The position numbers and the translations under genes are program-made. A DNA stretch of 64,000 nt from Streptomyces sp. GESEQ-35 (GTDB taxonomy: Bacteria; Actinomycetota; Actinomycetes; Streptomycetales; Streptomycetaceae), in NCBI RefSeq assembly GCF_017948485.1, contig NZ_JAFFSX010000018.1, positions 150,220 to 214,219 of the forward strand. The letters are read 5' to 3'. Each line of letters begins with the position of its first letter. Position 1 is the stretch's first letter. Under the pieces are notes generated by a model, which worked only from the letters and a program-made list of their open reading frames with translations, made no database searches and was not told the origin of the DNA. Positions 7,853 through 16,285 of the stretch are shown here, in pieces.

Positions 7853-9034
7853 CTAGAGCCCGCTGACCGGAAGTCGGCGGAACTCGATCGTCTCGTACGT
7901 CCCGCTCGTTCCCGTCTCGTACAGGATCCCGACCGTGGCCCCGCTCACCTGCACCAGGTCGGAGTAGGCGGCCCGGCGGGTGTCGAGGGTGCGGGCCTTC
8001 CGGAAGGTCTTGCCGGCGTCCGTGCTGCGCCAGATCGCCATCGACTGGCGGACGGTGGGCACGGACGGGCCGGAGAACAGCAGTGGGCCGCCGGACACCT
8101 GGAGGACGCTGCCCTCCACCACCGGCACGTCGTTGAGGGTGTGCTGCACCCGGTAGAGGCGGTCCAGCTTCTGGGCGCCGCTGCTCGAATAGCTGTCCAG
8201 GCGGTTGCCGGTGCTCGTGCCGTTCTGGTCCCGGGAGTTGAAGTAGAGGCGGCCGTCGGGGAGCTGGGTGGCGGTGGATTCGTTGGCGTTGTTGTAGCCG
8301 TTGTAGGTGGTGTCGACGAAGCCCAGGTTCCAGGTCTGGCCGCCGTTGTCGCTGTAGAGGGCGTGGGCGCCGTAGTACTTGGGCTCCTGGCCGGTGTCGG
8401 TGGAGCCGGCGGGCGGGGCCGTCGAGTGGTTGGCGGGGACCACCAGCCGTCCGGTGTGGGGGCCGCGGGTCAGGGCGACGGCATGGCCCGGTCCGGTCGC
8501 GTACCAGCGCCAGTTCGAGGGCTTGACCCGGGCGGTGACATCGCGCGGCGCCGTGAAGCTGAGGCCGTCGTCCCAGCTGCGCTGCACGAACACCCGGCGG
8601 CTCTGTGCGGGCGTGACCTCGCCCCGCATGATCTGACTTTCCGTCACATCCCCGCTGTTGTAGGAGGTGAGCAGGACGACCGCGTCGGCGCGGGGGTCGA
8701 ACACGGGCGCCGGGTTGCCCCGGGTGTCCCCGTTCCCGGCGGCGACGACCCTGAGCGGGCCCCAGGTGCAGCCGCCGTCGGCGGAGCGGCGCAGGACGAC
8801 ATCGATGTTCCCGGTGTCCCCGGCGCCGTCGCGTCTGCCCTCGGCGAAGGCGAGGATCGTGCCCTTGCGGGTCTTGACGGTGGCGGGGATGCGGTAGGTG
8901 TCGTAGCCGCCCTTCCCGGAGACGTACGGCAGCGAGGAGGTGCAGGCGGCTGCCGAGGCGGCCGTGGGCGCGGTGAGCGGACTGAGGAGGAGTGCTGCGG
9001 TGACGAGGAGGGTGCGGCTCAGGAGTGTCATCAC
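7853..9034 (-). CDS. secreted exo-alpha-sialidase (GH33)
   Basis: This 393-aa enzyme has a signal peptide (hydrophobic 5-22, AASAAA cleavage region near 28) and a six-bladed sialidase propeller. It shows the YRIP motif at 47-50, whose Arg binds the substrate carboxylate, four Asp boxes (84-91, 153-160, 228-235, 337-344), and a Tyr in AAYSDL near 357 that is probably the nucleophile. It should release terminal sialic acids outside the cell, feeding the importer and lyase encoded next to it. The GTG at 9034 is followed at once by ATG at 9031; GGGAG just upstream fits the ATG slightly better. The gene converges on the lyase gene, with a copy of the dispersed element between them. Confidence 0.9.
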   Translation of the reverse strand: MMTLLSRTLLVTAALLLSPLTAPTAASAAACTSSLPYVSGKGGYDTYRIPATVKTRKGTILAFAEGRRDGAGDTGNIDVVLRRSADGGCTWGPLRVVAAGNGDTRGNPAPVFDPRADAVVLLTSYNSGDVTESQIMRGEVTPAQSRRVFVQRSWDDGLSFTAPRDVTARVKPSNWRWYATGPGHAVALTRGPHTGRLVVPANHSTAPPAGSTDTGQEPKYYGAHALYSDNGGQTWNLGFVDTTYNGYNNANESTATQLPDGRLYFNSRDQNGTSTGNRLDSYSSSGAQKLDRLYRVQHTLNDVPVVEGSVLQVSGGPLLFSGPSVPTVRQSMAIWRSTDAGKTFRKARTLDTRRAAYSDLVQVSGATVGILYETGTSGTYETIEFRRLPVSGL

Positions 9035-9064
9035 TCTCCCTGACGGATCGTCGGATGCTGTCCG

Positions 9065-9730
9065 TCACATGGTCCCCGGTGTGACCATCCCCGACTCGTA
9101 CGCCACGATGACCAATTGCGCCCGGTCTCTCGCCCCCAGCTTCCCCATGATCCGGCTGACGTGGGTCTTCGCCGTCAGCGGGCTCAGGCCCAACGCCTCG
9201 GCGATCTCGGTGTTGTTGAGCCCGCGCGCGACGAGCGTGAGCACCTCCCGCTCGCGTTCGGAAAGGCATTCGGGTCCGACCTCCGCCGGCGGGGCCGAAG
9301 GGCTGCGCAGGAGTCGCTCGATCAGCCGTGCCGTGGGCCCCGGCGACAGCAGCGCCTCCCCGGCCGCCACCGTGCGGATCGCGTCCAGCAGTTCGGCCGG
9401 ACGGGTGTCCTTGACCAGAAAGCCGGAGGCGCCGGCGCGCAGCGCGTCGACGATGTGCTCGTCGGTGTCGTAGGTGGTGAGGACGAGGACCTTCACCCCG
9501 GCGAGGTCCTCGTCCGCCGCGATGAGCCGCGTCGCCTCGATGCCGTCCAGGTCGGGCATGCGGATGTCCATCACGACGAGGTCGGCGCGTTCGCTGCGGG
9601 CCAGCCGCACGGCCTCGCGACCGGTGCCCGCCTGGCCGACGACCTCCATGTCGCGGGCCGACTCGACGAGCATGGCGAACGCGGCGCGGACGAGGGTCTG
9701 GTCGTCCGCGAGCAGCACTCGGATGGTCAT
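9065..9730 (-). CDS. NarL/LuxR-family response regulator
   Basis: A 221-aa regulator with an N-terminal receiver (acidic pair ADD at 8-10, phosphoacceptor Asp55 in VVMDIRMP, Lys107 in FLVKD) and a C-terminal LuxR-type helix-turn-helix (LSEREREVLTLVARGLNNTE, then LSPLTAKTHVSRIMGKLG). The start ATG at 9730 overlaps the stop of the kinase gene, so the pair is co-translated. An exporter gene lies upstream on the same strand and is the most likely target, which is inference. The sialidase start lies about 30 bases beyond its stop on the same strand. Confidence 0.93.
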   Translation of the reverse strand: MTIRVLLADDQTLVRAAFAMLVESARDMEVVGQAGTGREAVRLARSERADLVVMDIRMPDLDGIEATRLIAADEDLAGVKVLVLTTYDTDEHIVDALRAGASGFLVKDTRPAELLDAIRTVAAGEALLSPGPTARLIERLLRSPSAPPAEVGPECLSEREREVLTLVARGLNNTEIAEALGLSPLTAKTHVSRIMGKLGARDRAQLVIVAYESGMVTPGTM

Positions 9731-10947
9731 CCGGTCCCTTCCAGGGTGGTCATGGGCAGTACGGCGGCCACCTCGAAGCCGCCCTGTGACCGCGGTCCGG
9801 CGTCGAGGGTGCCGCCCACGCTGCGGGCCCGCTCCCGCATGCCGACGATCCCGAAGCCGGGCTGTGCGGCACCCGGGGACCCGGTGCCGTCGTCGGTGAC
9901 CGCGAGGTACAGGGCGCCTTCCTTCTCGTACAGGTCGAGGCGTACGGCCGGTTCGGGCCCGGCGTGCCGTACGACGTTGGTCAGCGCCTCCTGGACGATG
10001 CGGTAGACGGCGGCGCCGACGGCGGGCGGGGCCTGCCGTATCCGTACCGTCTGCTCCACCCGCGCGCCCGCCAGCCGGGCGGTCTGCACGAGGTCGGGCA
10101 CACCGTCGAGGCCGGGCAGCGGGCCGCGGGCGTCGGGCGAGCCGTGCTCCCGCAGCACCTCCAGGGTCGTACGCAGCTCGCCGCGCGCGGTGCGGCAGGT
10201 GCCGGCGATGTCGTCGAGGGCCTTGGCGACCGTCTCCCGGTCGAGGCGTTCGGGGTCGGCGGCCAGGACGTGCGCGGCGACGGAGGTCTGCACGCCGATG
10301 AGGGTGATGCTGTGCGCGAGCAGGTCGTGCAGGTCCCGGGCGATGCGCAGGCGTTCCTCGGCGACGCGGCGGCGGGCCTCCTCCTCGCGGGTGCGTTCGG
10401 CCCGTTCGGCGCGTTCGACGATGGCGCGGACGTACTGGCGGTAGAAGCGGACGTCGATGCCGAGGAAGAGGACGGCGATGATCCAGCCGGAGATCCGCAG
10501 GAGCTCCACCACCCCGTCGGGGTTGGTGAGGGCGTTGATGATCAGCGTCACGCCGAGGATCGTGGTGCCGGTGAGCAGCGTACGGCGCACCGTGCCGGTC
10601 GCCGCGATCGTGTACAGCACCACCATGGTCGCCGGAATAGGCGCGGAGTGGTTGTTGTCGAGGGCGTGGTACAGCGCGACGCAGGGCATCGCCACGAGCA
10701 GGACCAGCACAGGGCGGCGCCGCCGCCACACGAGCGGCACATGCGCGGCGAGGAGCAGGGTCCAGCCGAGCGCGTCGGGCCGCAGCCCGTCGTTGACGAG
10801 CAGGGCGAGGGCCGTCGCGACGACGGCGAGCGCCCCGGCCAGCAGCGCGTCGTTGCGCATGCCGTGCGGGGCGGTGCGGGGGTCGCGGTTGATCGCCGCC
10901 ATGACCCGCTCGCCGAGGCGGGGAGGTGCCGTGGTGGGTGTCTGCAC
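9727..10947 (-). CDS. sensor histidine kinase, HisKA_3/DesK class
   Basis: A 406-aa membrane kinase. Four or five hydrophobic segments between about 33 and 165 form the sensor; a short coiled coil (about 175-200) leads to the dimerisation box with phosphoacceptor His207 (ARDLHDLLAHS). The C-terminal ATPase has VQEALTNVVRHA (N box) and a DDGTGS...GFGIVGMRER (G boxes) arrangement. No large extracytoplasmic loop is seen, so it probably senses the membrane or a lipophilic compound. It is coupled to the response regulator and lies 55 bases after the exporter gene, with a strong hairpin in the gap. Confidence 0.92.
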   Translation of the reverse strand: MQTPTTAPPRLGERVMAAINRDPRTAPHGMRNDALLAGALAVVATALALLVNDGLRPDALGWTLLLAAHVPLVWRRRRPVLVLLVAMPCVALYHALDNNHSAPIPATMVVLYTIAATGTVRRTLLTGTTILGVTLIINALTNPDGVVELLRISGWIIAVLFLGIDVRFYRQYVRAIVERAERAERTREEEARRRVAEERLRIARDLHDLLAHSITLIGVQTSVAAHVLAADPERLDRETVAKALDDIAGTCRTARGELRTTLEVLREHGSPDARGPLPGLDGVPDLVQTARLAGARVEQTVRIRQAPPAVGAAVYRIVQEALTNVVRHAGPEPAVRLDLYEKEGALYLAVTDDGTGSPGAAQPGFGIVGMRERARSVGGTLDAGPRSQGGFEVAAVLPMTTLEGTG

Positions 10948-10968
10948 AGGGTCATCTTCCGTGCGGAG

Positions 10969-10995
10969 GGCGCCCCTCCGGGAGGGAGGGGCGCC
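10969..10995 (-). terminator. hairpin between exporter and kinase genes
   Basis: A perfect 11-bp stem (GGCGCCCCTCC at 10969-10979 with GGAGGGGCGCC at 10985-10995) closes a 5-base loop, 7 bases after the exporter stop and 21 before the kinase start. It should end or attenuate transcripts from the exporter gene and uncouple its level from that of the two-component pair. Confidence 0.75.
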
Positions 10996-11002
10996 TGTTC
11001 GG

Positions 11003-13090
11003 TCAGTGGGCGGACGCGGTCACCGGCTCGGGTTCCTTCGGCGGCACCGGCGGTTCGGGCTCGCGGGAGAGGCGGCCCGGCCACCACACCTTGCGGCGCA
11101 GCGCGACGCTCGCGCTGGTGACCAGGTAGGTGCGGACGAGGAAGGTGTCGAGCAGGACGCCCACCGCGATGACGAAGCCCAGCTCGACGAGTTGGACGAG
11201 CGGCATGTTGGTGAGCACCGCGAAGGTGGCCGCGAGGACCAGTCCCGCGGAGGCGATGACCCCGCCCGTCGTCCGTAGCGCGGTCAGGGCGGCTGCCACC
11301 GGCTCGGCGCCCTTCAGCGCCTCCTCCCGCATCCGGTGCATCAGGAAGATGCCGTAGTCGACACCGAGGGCGACGAGGAACACGAAGGACAGCAGCCCGA
11401 GTCCGGGGTCGGTGCCCTCGAAGCCGAACACCGGCCCGAAGACCAGCCCGCCGATGCCGAGCGCCGCGCCCCACACCGCGACCACGGCGGCCACCAGCAG
11501 CAGCGGCGCGACGATGCTGCGCAGCAGCGCGACGAGGATCAGCAGGACCGAGAGCAGCACGATCGGCACGACGATCAGCCGGTCGCGGGCGTTGGCGTCC
11601 TTGAGGTCGATCTGCTCGGCGCTCCCTCCGCCGACGTAGGAGCCGTCGAGCCGGTCGCGCAGATCCTCGATGGTGCGGGTCTCGCCCGGGGACTGCGGCG
11701 GGGCGGCGGCGAGTACGGAGATCTCGGTCCAGCCGTCGCCACTGCGACCGCGTTCGGCGCTCTCCACGCCGCCCGTGTCGCGGATGTCGGCCAGGGCGGC
11801 GTCGGCGCGGTCGGTGGGCGCGATGACGCTGATGGGCTGCGTGCCCTGCTCGGGGTAGGCCTTGGCCAGGGTCTCCATGGCGGCCACGGCTTCGGGCTTG
11901 CTGGTGAAGGAGTCCTCCTGCTTGATGGTGCCGGGCAGGTTCAGCGTGCCCAGCGCGAGCGCCCCGAGCAGGACCGCGCCGCCGGCGAGCACGGTCAGCG
12001 GACGCCGCCCGGCGGAGCTGCCCATCGCGGAGAACAGCGACCGGCGGACCTTGGGTGTACTGCCGTAGCGCGGCACCAGCGGCCAGAACACCCGCCGGCC
12101 CAGCAGCACCAGCAGCGCGGGCAGCAGGGTCAGCATGGCCACCAGCGCGCACAGCACGCCGAGGGCGCCGAGCGGGCCCATGCCCCGGCTGGAGTTGAGG
12201 TCGGCGGCAAGCAGGCACAGCAGTCCGGCGGCGACGGTGCCCGAGGAGGCGAGCACGGCGGGCCCGCAGCCGCGCAGGGCGGTGACCATGGCGTCGTACG
12301 GCCGCTCGATGCGCCGCAGTTCCTCCCGGTACCGGGAGACGAGCAGCAGCGCGTAGTCGGTCCCCGCGCCGATCACGAGGATCGTCATGATGCCGGAACT
12401 CTGGCCGGACACGGACGTCCCGAACCACTGGTTGAGCCCGTAGGCGAGGCCCATCGACAGATAGTCGGCCACACCGGCGACGAAGAGCGGCACCAGCCAC
12501 AGGAACGGGCTGCGGTAGATGAGGATCAGCAGCAGCGCGACGACCGCGAGGGCGGTGTAGAGCAGCGGTCCGTCGAGCGAGTCGTAGACCTCGGAGGCGT
12601 CCGTGTCGAGCGCCTCCGAACCGCCGACGTCGACGCTCAGCCCGTCGCCGCCCTGCGCGATGTCCCGTACGTCGATGACCAGCTCGTCCCGGGCCTTCTC
12701 GTCCGTGCCGGGCTCGGTGCTGGCCACCGGGTACATCAGGGTGGTGCCGTCCCGGGACGGGACGGCGGCCGGTTCGCCGGTCAGCGTGTGCGCACCCGCG
12801 ATCGACTCGATCTGGTCGGCGGCGGTGGTCTTGTCGGCGGCGGTCAGCCCGCCGTCGCGGTGGTAGACGACGACCATCTCGGTGGCCTCACCACCGGGCA
12901 GCCGCTCCTGGATCTTGGCGACCTGCGTGGAGTCGGCGCTGGCCGGCAGATAGTCGACGGCACGGTCACGCTGGACGTCGCCCAGCTTCGAGGCGAACGG
13001 CGAGGCGATCGCCAGTACGGCGATCCACAGCCCGAGCAGCAGCCAGGGCACGGCACGCCGCCGCCGTACGGATGTCTTTGCGGCCCCCAT
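11003..13090 (-). CDS. MMPL-family RND exporter
   Basis: A 695-aa inner-membrane transporter with the duplicated RND layout: a helix at about 13-30, an extracytoplasmic domain (about 40-170), a block of five or six helices (about 175-330), a second soluble loop and a second helix block to about 670. GAGTDYALLLVSRYREELRR and the matching ALGVDYGIFLMHRMREEALK mark the two proton-relay regions of MmpL proteins. Substrates of the family include lipids, siderophores and antibiotics; none can be named here. The ATG at 13090 has a strong GGAGG upstream. Sitting directly before a sensor kinase/regulator pair suggests an inducible drug or lipid stress response. Confidence 0.92.
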   Translation of the reverse strand: MGAAKTSVRRRRAVPWLLLGLWIAVLAIASPFASKLGDVQRDRAVDYLPASADSTQVAKIQERLPGGEATEMVVVYHRDGGLTAADKTTAADQIESIAGAHTLTGEPAAVPSRDGTTLMYPVASTEPGTDEKARDELVIDVRDIAQGGDGLSVDVGGSEALDTDASEVYDSLDGPLLYTALAVVALLLILIYRSPFLWLVPLFVAGVADYLSMGLAYGLNQWFGTSVSGQSSGIMTILVIGAGTDYALLLVSRYREELRRIERPYDAMVTALRGCGPAVLASSGTVAAGLLCLLAADLNSSRGMGPLGALGVLCALVAMLTLLPALLVLLGRRVFWPLVPRYGSTPKVRRSLFSAMGSSAGRRPLTVLAGGAVLLGALALGTLNLPGTIKQEDSFTSKPEAVAAMETLAKAYPEQGTQPISVIAPTDRADAALADIRDTGGVESAERGRSGDGWTEISVLAAAPPQSPGETRTIEDLRDRLDGSYVGGGSAEQIDLKDANARDRLIVVPIVLLSVLLILVALLRSIVAPLLLVAAVVAVWGAALGIGGLVFGPVFGFEGTDPGLGLLSFVFLVALGVDYGIFLMHRMREEALKGAEPVAAALTALRTTGGVIASAGLVLAATFAVLTNMPLVQLVELGFVIAVGVLLDTFLVRTYLVTSASVALRRKVWWPGRLSREPEPPVPPKEPEPVTASAH

Positions 13091-13239
13091 GTGACGGGCC
13101 TCCCTCCGGTCGGGGTGTCTGGGTCGTTCTCCAGACTCCCGGCGGGAGGGGGGCTGTTCGTCGCGCGTGAGGGCGAGTTAAGGGGTACTGCCAGGGGCGG
13201 CACGGAGGCCGCTTTACTCCCTGGGGAGTACGGCCACGA

Positions 13240-13935
13240 CTACGACGGTGTACGCGCCGCCGCCAGCAGCCGGCTCACGTCGTCCCCGCAGATCGTGAGC
13301 GCCGCGCCCACCGTGCTGAGCACGTCCCGCTCGGCCGGTGTGTACGGGCCGTCCGCGAGGGCGATCCGGGCGCCCTGGAGCAGGATCGACTCCCGGCCCG
13401 GGGCGGCGAGGTGCGGGGCCAGCGGGTCGAGGGCCTCGTGGAGCTCTATGGCCAGGCCCGCACCGCAGGGTTCGCCGTAGACCCGGCCGGTGTCCGCGGC
13501 GAGCGCCTCGACCAGGGCGTTCAGCTGGTCCTCCGTGCAGTCGCCGAAGCCGGCGGCGCGGACCTCGGTCGCGGCGGCCTCCAGGGCCGTACGGCTACAG
13601 GTGCCGCCCGCGGCGAGGACCGCGAGGGCGACGGTGTGCACGGCGTCGCGGAGCATCGCGGAGAAACGGGTGGTCGTCGGATGGTCGAGGACGTCCGTGC
13701 CGAAGTGCCGGCGACAGGCAGCACACTCCACGACCGGCCCGGTCTCGCCGCGCGGCAGCACGGGCACACCGAGCAGAATGAACCGGCGCCGGCCGGCCAG
13801 CCGCTGGTAATTCCGGTCGCCCCCGCATCCGGGACAGAAGAACTCGCCGTCGCCGACGGCACTCCACGCGGTACGGGTGCCCAGCATGCGCGCACGCCTG
13901 ACAGCACGGCCGTCTCGTCCCCGTCCAGGCAGCAC
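13240..13935 (-). CDS. zinc-ribbon TerB-like protein
   Basis: The GTG at 13935 is chosen because GGAGGT (13941-13946) sits 5 bases upstream, giving 231 aa; a later ATG at 13887 is weaker. An N-terminal zinc ribbon is visible as CPGC and CAAC pairs about 35 residues apart. The C-terminal half is helical and ends in GARIALADGPYTPAERDVLSTVGAAL, which resembles the TerB/tellurite-resistance fold. Proteins of this type are common and conserved in Streptomyces but their role is not known. No tellurite operon genes are near. A promoter-like pair is visible upstream. Confidence 0.62.
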   Translation of the reverse strand: MLPGRGRDGRAVRRARMLGTRTAWSAVGDGEFFCPGCGGDRNYQRLAGRRRFILLGVPVLPRGETGPVVECAACRRHFGTDVLDHPTTTRFSAMLRDAVHTVALAVLAAGGTCSRTALEAAATEVRAAGFGDCTEDQLNALVEALAADTGRVYGEPCGAGLAIELHEALDPLAPHLAAPGRESILLQGARIALADGPYTPAERDVLSTVGAALTICGDDVSRLLAAARTPS

Positions 13936-13979
13936 GTCGCACCTCCGTAACCCCACGGCAACATCGCCGCGCCTGCGTG

Positions 13980-14009
13980 ATGTTAGCCACATTGTTGAGC
14001 TGGAGTCAG
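13980..14009 (-). promoter_or_regulatory. predicted promoter of the TerB-like gene
   Basis: On the minus strand CTGACT (14004-14009) and TAACAT (13980-13985) are spaced by 18 bases, close to the -35/-10 pattern of housekeeping promoters. Start would fall near 13973, giving a leader of about 40 bases before the GTG at 13935. Confidence 0.5.
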
Positions 14010-14117
14010 CACCCAGGACGAGACCTACCCGTGACCTGCACAGGGATTGGCCGGAAAACGACAGGCCCGGCCTGCCGGTATACAGCGGACCGGGCCATAA
14101 AAACCCTGGGTACTACA

Positions 14118-14160
14118 GCCCCGATAGGGGCGCGGGGAACTGCGCGACCAGCCACGACGG
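14118..14160 (+). repeat. dispersed intergenic element, copy 2
   Basis: GCCCC-GATA-GGGGC hairpin followed by GGGGAACTGCGCGACCAGCC. It lies between the leuA 3' end and the divergent TerB-like promoter, antisense to leuA. Confidence 0.85.
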
Positions 14161-14191
14161 CGCCGCACTCGACCGACGCCCCATCGCGGCA

Positions 14192-15937
14192 CTACCCCTC
14201 GTCGCCTCCACCCGCGGAGCGACCCGCCCTGTTGACGGCGGAGACGACCGCCTTCAGCGACGCCCGCGTCGTGTTCGCATCGATGCCGATACCCCACAGA
14301 ACCTTGTCGCCGATCGCACACTCGATATAGGACGCGGCCTGCGCGGACGCACCCTCGCTCATCGTGTGCTCCTGGTAGTCCAGCAGCCGTACGTCGATGC
14401 CGACGGACTGAAGGGCGTCGAAGAAGGCCGAGATCGGACCGTTGCCGGTACCGGACAGCACGGTGTCCGTGCCGTCGACCGCCGCCTCGACGGTGAGCGT
14501 GTCCACGCCGTCGGTGTCGGTGGTGGACTGGCCGTTCTTGACCTGGATGCGGCCCCACGCGTTGCCGGGGTTCGGCAGGTACTCGTCCTGGAAGGCGGCC
14601 CAGATGTCCTTCGGCGTGACCTCGCCGCCCTCGGCGTCCGTCTTCGCCTGGATGATCTTCGAGAACTCGATCTGCATCCGGCGCGGCAGGTCCAGCTTGT
14701 GCTCGTTCTTCAGGACGTACGCCACACCGCCCTTGCCGGACTGCGAGTTGACGCGGATCACGGCCTCGTAGGAGCGGCCGACGTCCTTCGGGTCGATCGG
14801 CAGGTACGGCACCGCCCACTCGATGTCGTCGACGGTGACGCCCTTGGCGGCCGCGTCGGCCTCCATCGCGTCGAAGCCCTTCTTGATGGCGTCCTGGTGG
14901 GAGCCGGAGAAGGACGTGTAGACCAGGTCGCCCACGTACGGGTGGCGCGGGTGGACCTCCATCTGGTTGCAGTACTCCCACGTACGACGGATCTCGTCGA
15001 TGTCGGAGAAGTCGATCTGCGGGTCGACGCCCTGGGAGAAGAGGTTCATGCCCAGGGTGACCAGGTCGACGTTGCCGGTGCGCTCGCCCTGTCCGAACAG
15101 ACAGCCCTCGACACGGTCGGCGCCGGCCATCAGCGCCAGCTCGGCGGCGGCCACGGCCGTACCGCGGTCGTTGTGGGGGTGGATCGACAGGACGACGTGC
15201 TCGCGGCGGGTCAGGTTGCGGCCCATCCACTCGAAACGGTCCGCGTGCGTGGACGGCGTGGAACGCTCCACGGTGGCGGGCAGGTTGAGGATGATCTCGC
15301 GCCCCGGGCCGGGCTGCCACACATCCATGACCGCCTCGCAGACCTCCAGCGCGAAGTCCAGCTCGGTGTCGGTGAAGATCTCCGGCGAGTACTGGTAGCC
15401 GAACTCCGTCTCCGGGCCCAGCAGCTTCTCGGCGTACTCCATGACCAGCCGCGTGCCGTCGACGGCGATCTGCTTGATCTCGTCCTTGGAGCCGCGGAAG
15501 ACGACCCGGCGGAAGACCGGGGCGGTGGCGTTGTAGAGGTGGACGGTGGCCCGCTTGGCGCCCTTCAGGGACTCCACCGTGCGCTCGATCAGGTCCTCGC
15601 GGGCCTGGGTCAGTACGGAGATGGTGACATCGTCGGGGATCGCGCCCTCTTCCTCGACGATGGAGCGCACGAAGTCGAAGTCGGTCTGGCCGGAGGCCGG
15701 GAAACCGACCTCGATCTCCTTGTAGCCCATCTTGACCAGCAGGTCGAACATCGCGCGCTTGCGCGCGGGCGACATGGGGTCGATCAGGGACTGGTTGCCG
15801 TCGCGCAGGTCGGTGGAGAGCCAGCGGGGGGCGGCGGTGATCCGCTGTCCCGGCCAGGTGCGGTCGGCGATGTCGACCTGCTCGTACCGGCCGTACTTGT
15901 GGATCGGCATGGAACTGGGCTGCTGGCGGTTCGCCAT
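14192..15937 (-). CDS. leuA: 2-isopropylmalate synthase
   Basis: A 581-aa enzyme that condenses acetyl-CoA with 2-oxoisovalerate in the first committed step of leucine synthesis. The DmpG/HMGL-type barrel carries the metal and base motifs LRDGNQ (near 45) and HPHNDRG (near 250). The C-terminal regulatory LeuA dimer domain follows from about 440, with the feedback region ending in a short basic tail. Length matches the long actinobacterial LeuA type. The ATG at 15937 has GAGGAG upstream. The leader encodes a leucine-rich peptide with alternative hairpins, so expression is probably attenuated when leucine is plentiful. Confidence 0.96.
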   Translation of the reverse strand: MANRQQPSSMPIHKYGRYEQVDIADRTWPGQRITAAPRWLSTDLRDGNQSLIDPMSPARKRAMFDLLVKMGYKEIEVGFPASGQTDFDFVRSIVEEEGAIPDDVTISVLTQAREDLIERTVESLKGAKRATVHLYNATAPVFRRVVFRGSKDEIKQIAVDGTRLVMEYAEKLLGPETEFGYQYSPEIFTDTELDFALEVCEAVMDVWQPGPGREIILNLPATVERSTPSTHADRFEWMGRNLTRREHVVLSIHPHNDRGTAVAAAELALMAGADRVEGCLFGQGERTGNVDLVTLGMNLFSQGVDPQIDFSDIDEIRRTWEYCNQMEVHPRHPYVGDLVYTSFSGSHQDAIKKGFDAMEADAAAKGVTVDDIEWAVPYLPIDPKDVGRSYEAVIRVNSQSGKGGVAYVLKNEHKLDLPRRMQIEFSKIIQAKTDAEGGEVTPKDIWAAFQDEYLPNPGNAWGRIQVKNGQSTTDTDGVDTLTVEAAVDGTDTVLSGTGNGPISAFFDALQSVGIDVRLLDYQEHTMSEGASAQAASYIECAIGDKVLWGIGIDANTTRASLKAVVSAVNRAGRSAGGGDEG

Positions 15938-15969
15938 GGTGCGGGGCTCCTCAGGGTGTCCGGAAGGAC

Positions 15970-16025
15970 GGCCGACGACGCAACACCAAGCACCGCGGGG
16001 AGGGAGTCGGCCTCGACTACAGGCC
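15970..16025 (-). promoter_or_regulatory. leuA attenuator: mutually exclusive stems
   Basis: Two stems compete for the same GGCC (16009-16012). One pairs GGCCT (16021-16025) with AGGCC (16009-16013) across the leader-peptide stop codon; the other pairs GGCCGAC (16006-16012) with GTCGGCC (15970-15976) just before the leuA start. A ribosome stalled on the leucine codons would choose between them. No U tract follows, so control may act on translation or through Rho. Confidence 0.55.
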
Positions 16026-16076
16026 CTCGCCGCGGCAGCTAAGGAGAAGCAGCCCGAAACACATGATGCGCAGCAT
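16017..16076 (-). CDS. leuL: leucine leader peptide of leuA
   Basis: A short frame encodes MLRIMCFGLLLLSCRGEGL, with four consecutive Leu codons (CTG CTT CTC CTT) and a Leu codon directly before the TAG stop (16017-16019). An internal ATG at 16064 would give a 15-residue peptide; the first ATG at 16076 is nearer a GGGAG. It ends about 80 bases before leuA on the same strand. Leucine-rich leader peptides before leuA are described in actinobacteria. CTT is rare in GC-rich genomes, so two CTT codons here would make the ribosome especially sensitive to charged tRNA-Leu. Confidence 0.75.
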   Translation of the reverse strand: MLRIMCFGLLLLSCRGEGL

Positions 16077-16129
16077 GCTAGCGGAGCCGCTCCCGGATAC
16101 GGGCTTCTGTATCAATATGCGGGACTACA

Positions 16130-16174
16130 GCGCCCCGCCAGGGGCGCGGGGAACTGCGCGCCCAGCCACACACG
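16130..16174 (+). repeat. dispersed intergenic element, copy 3
   Basis: GCGCCCC-GCCA-GGGGCGC hairpin plus the tail, here with one change (GCGCCCAGCC for GCGACCAGCC). Unlike the other copies it lies in a divergent region, between the leuA leader and the protease gene. The gap 15938-16285 holds only this element and the leu leader. Confidence 0.85.
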
Positions 16175-16285
16175 GCCCGCGGCCAATAACACAGCGCAAC
16201 CACCTATGACGCAAACGTCCCCACATTTCACCAATCAAGGTCGCCGATAGTGACAGAAAGCTAACGCAGTGCCATCGTGCCGGGC

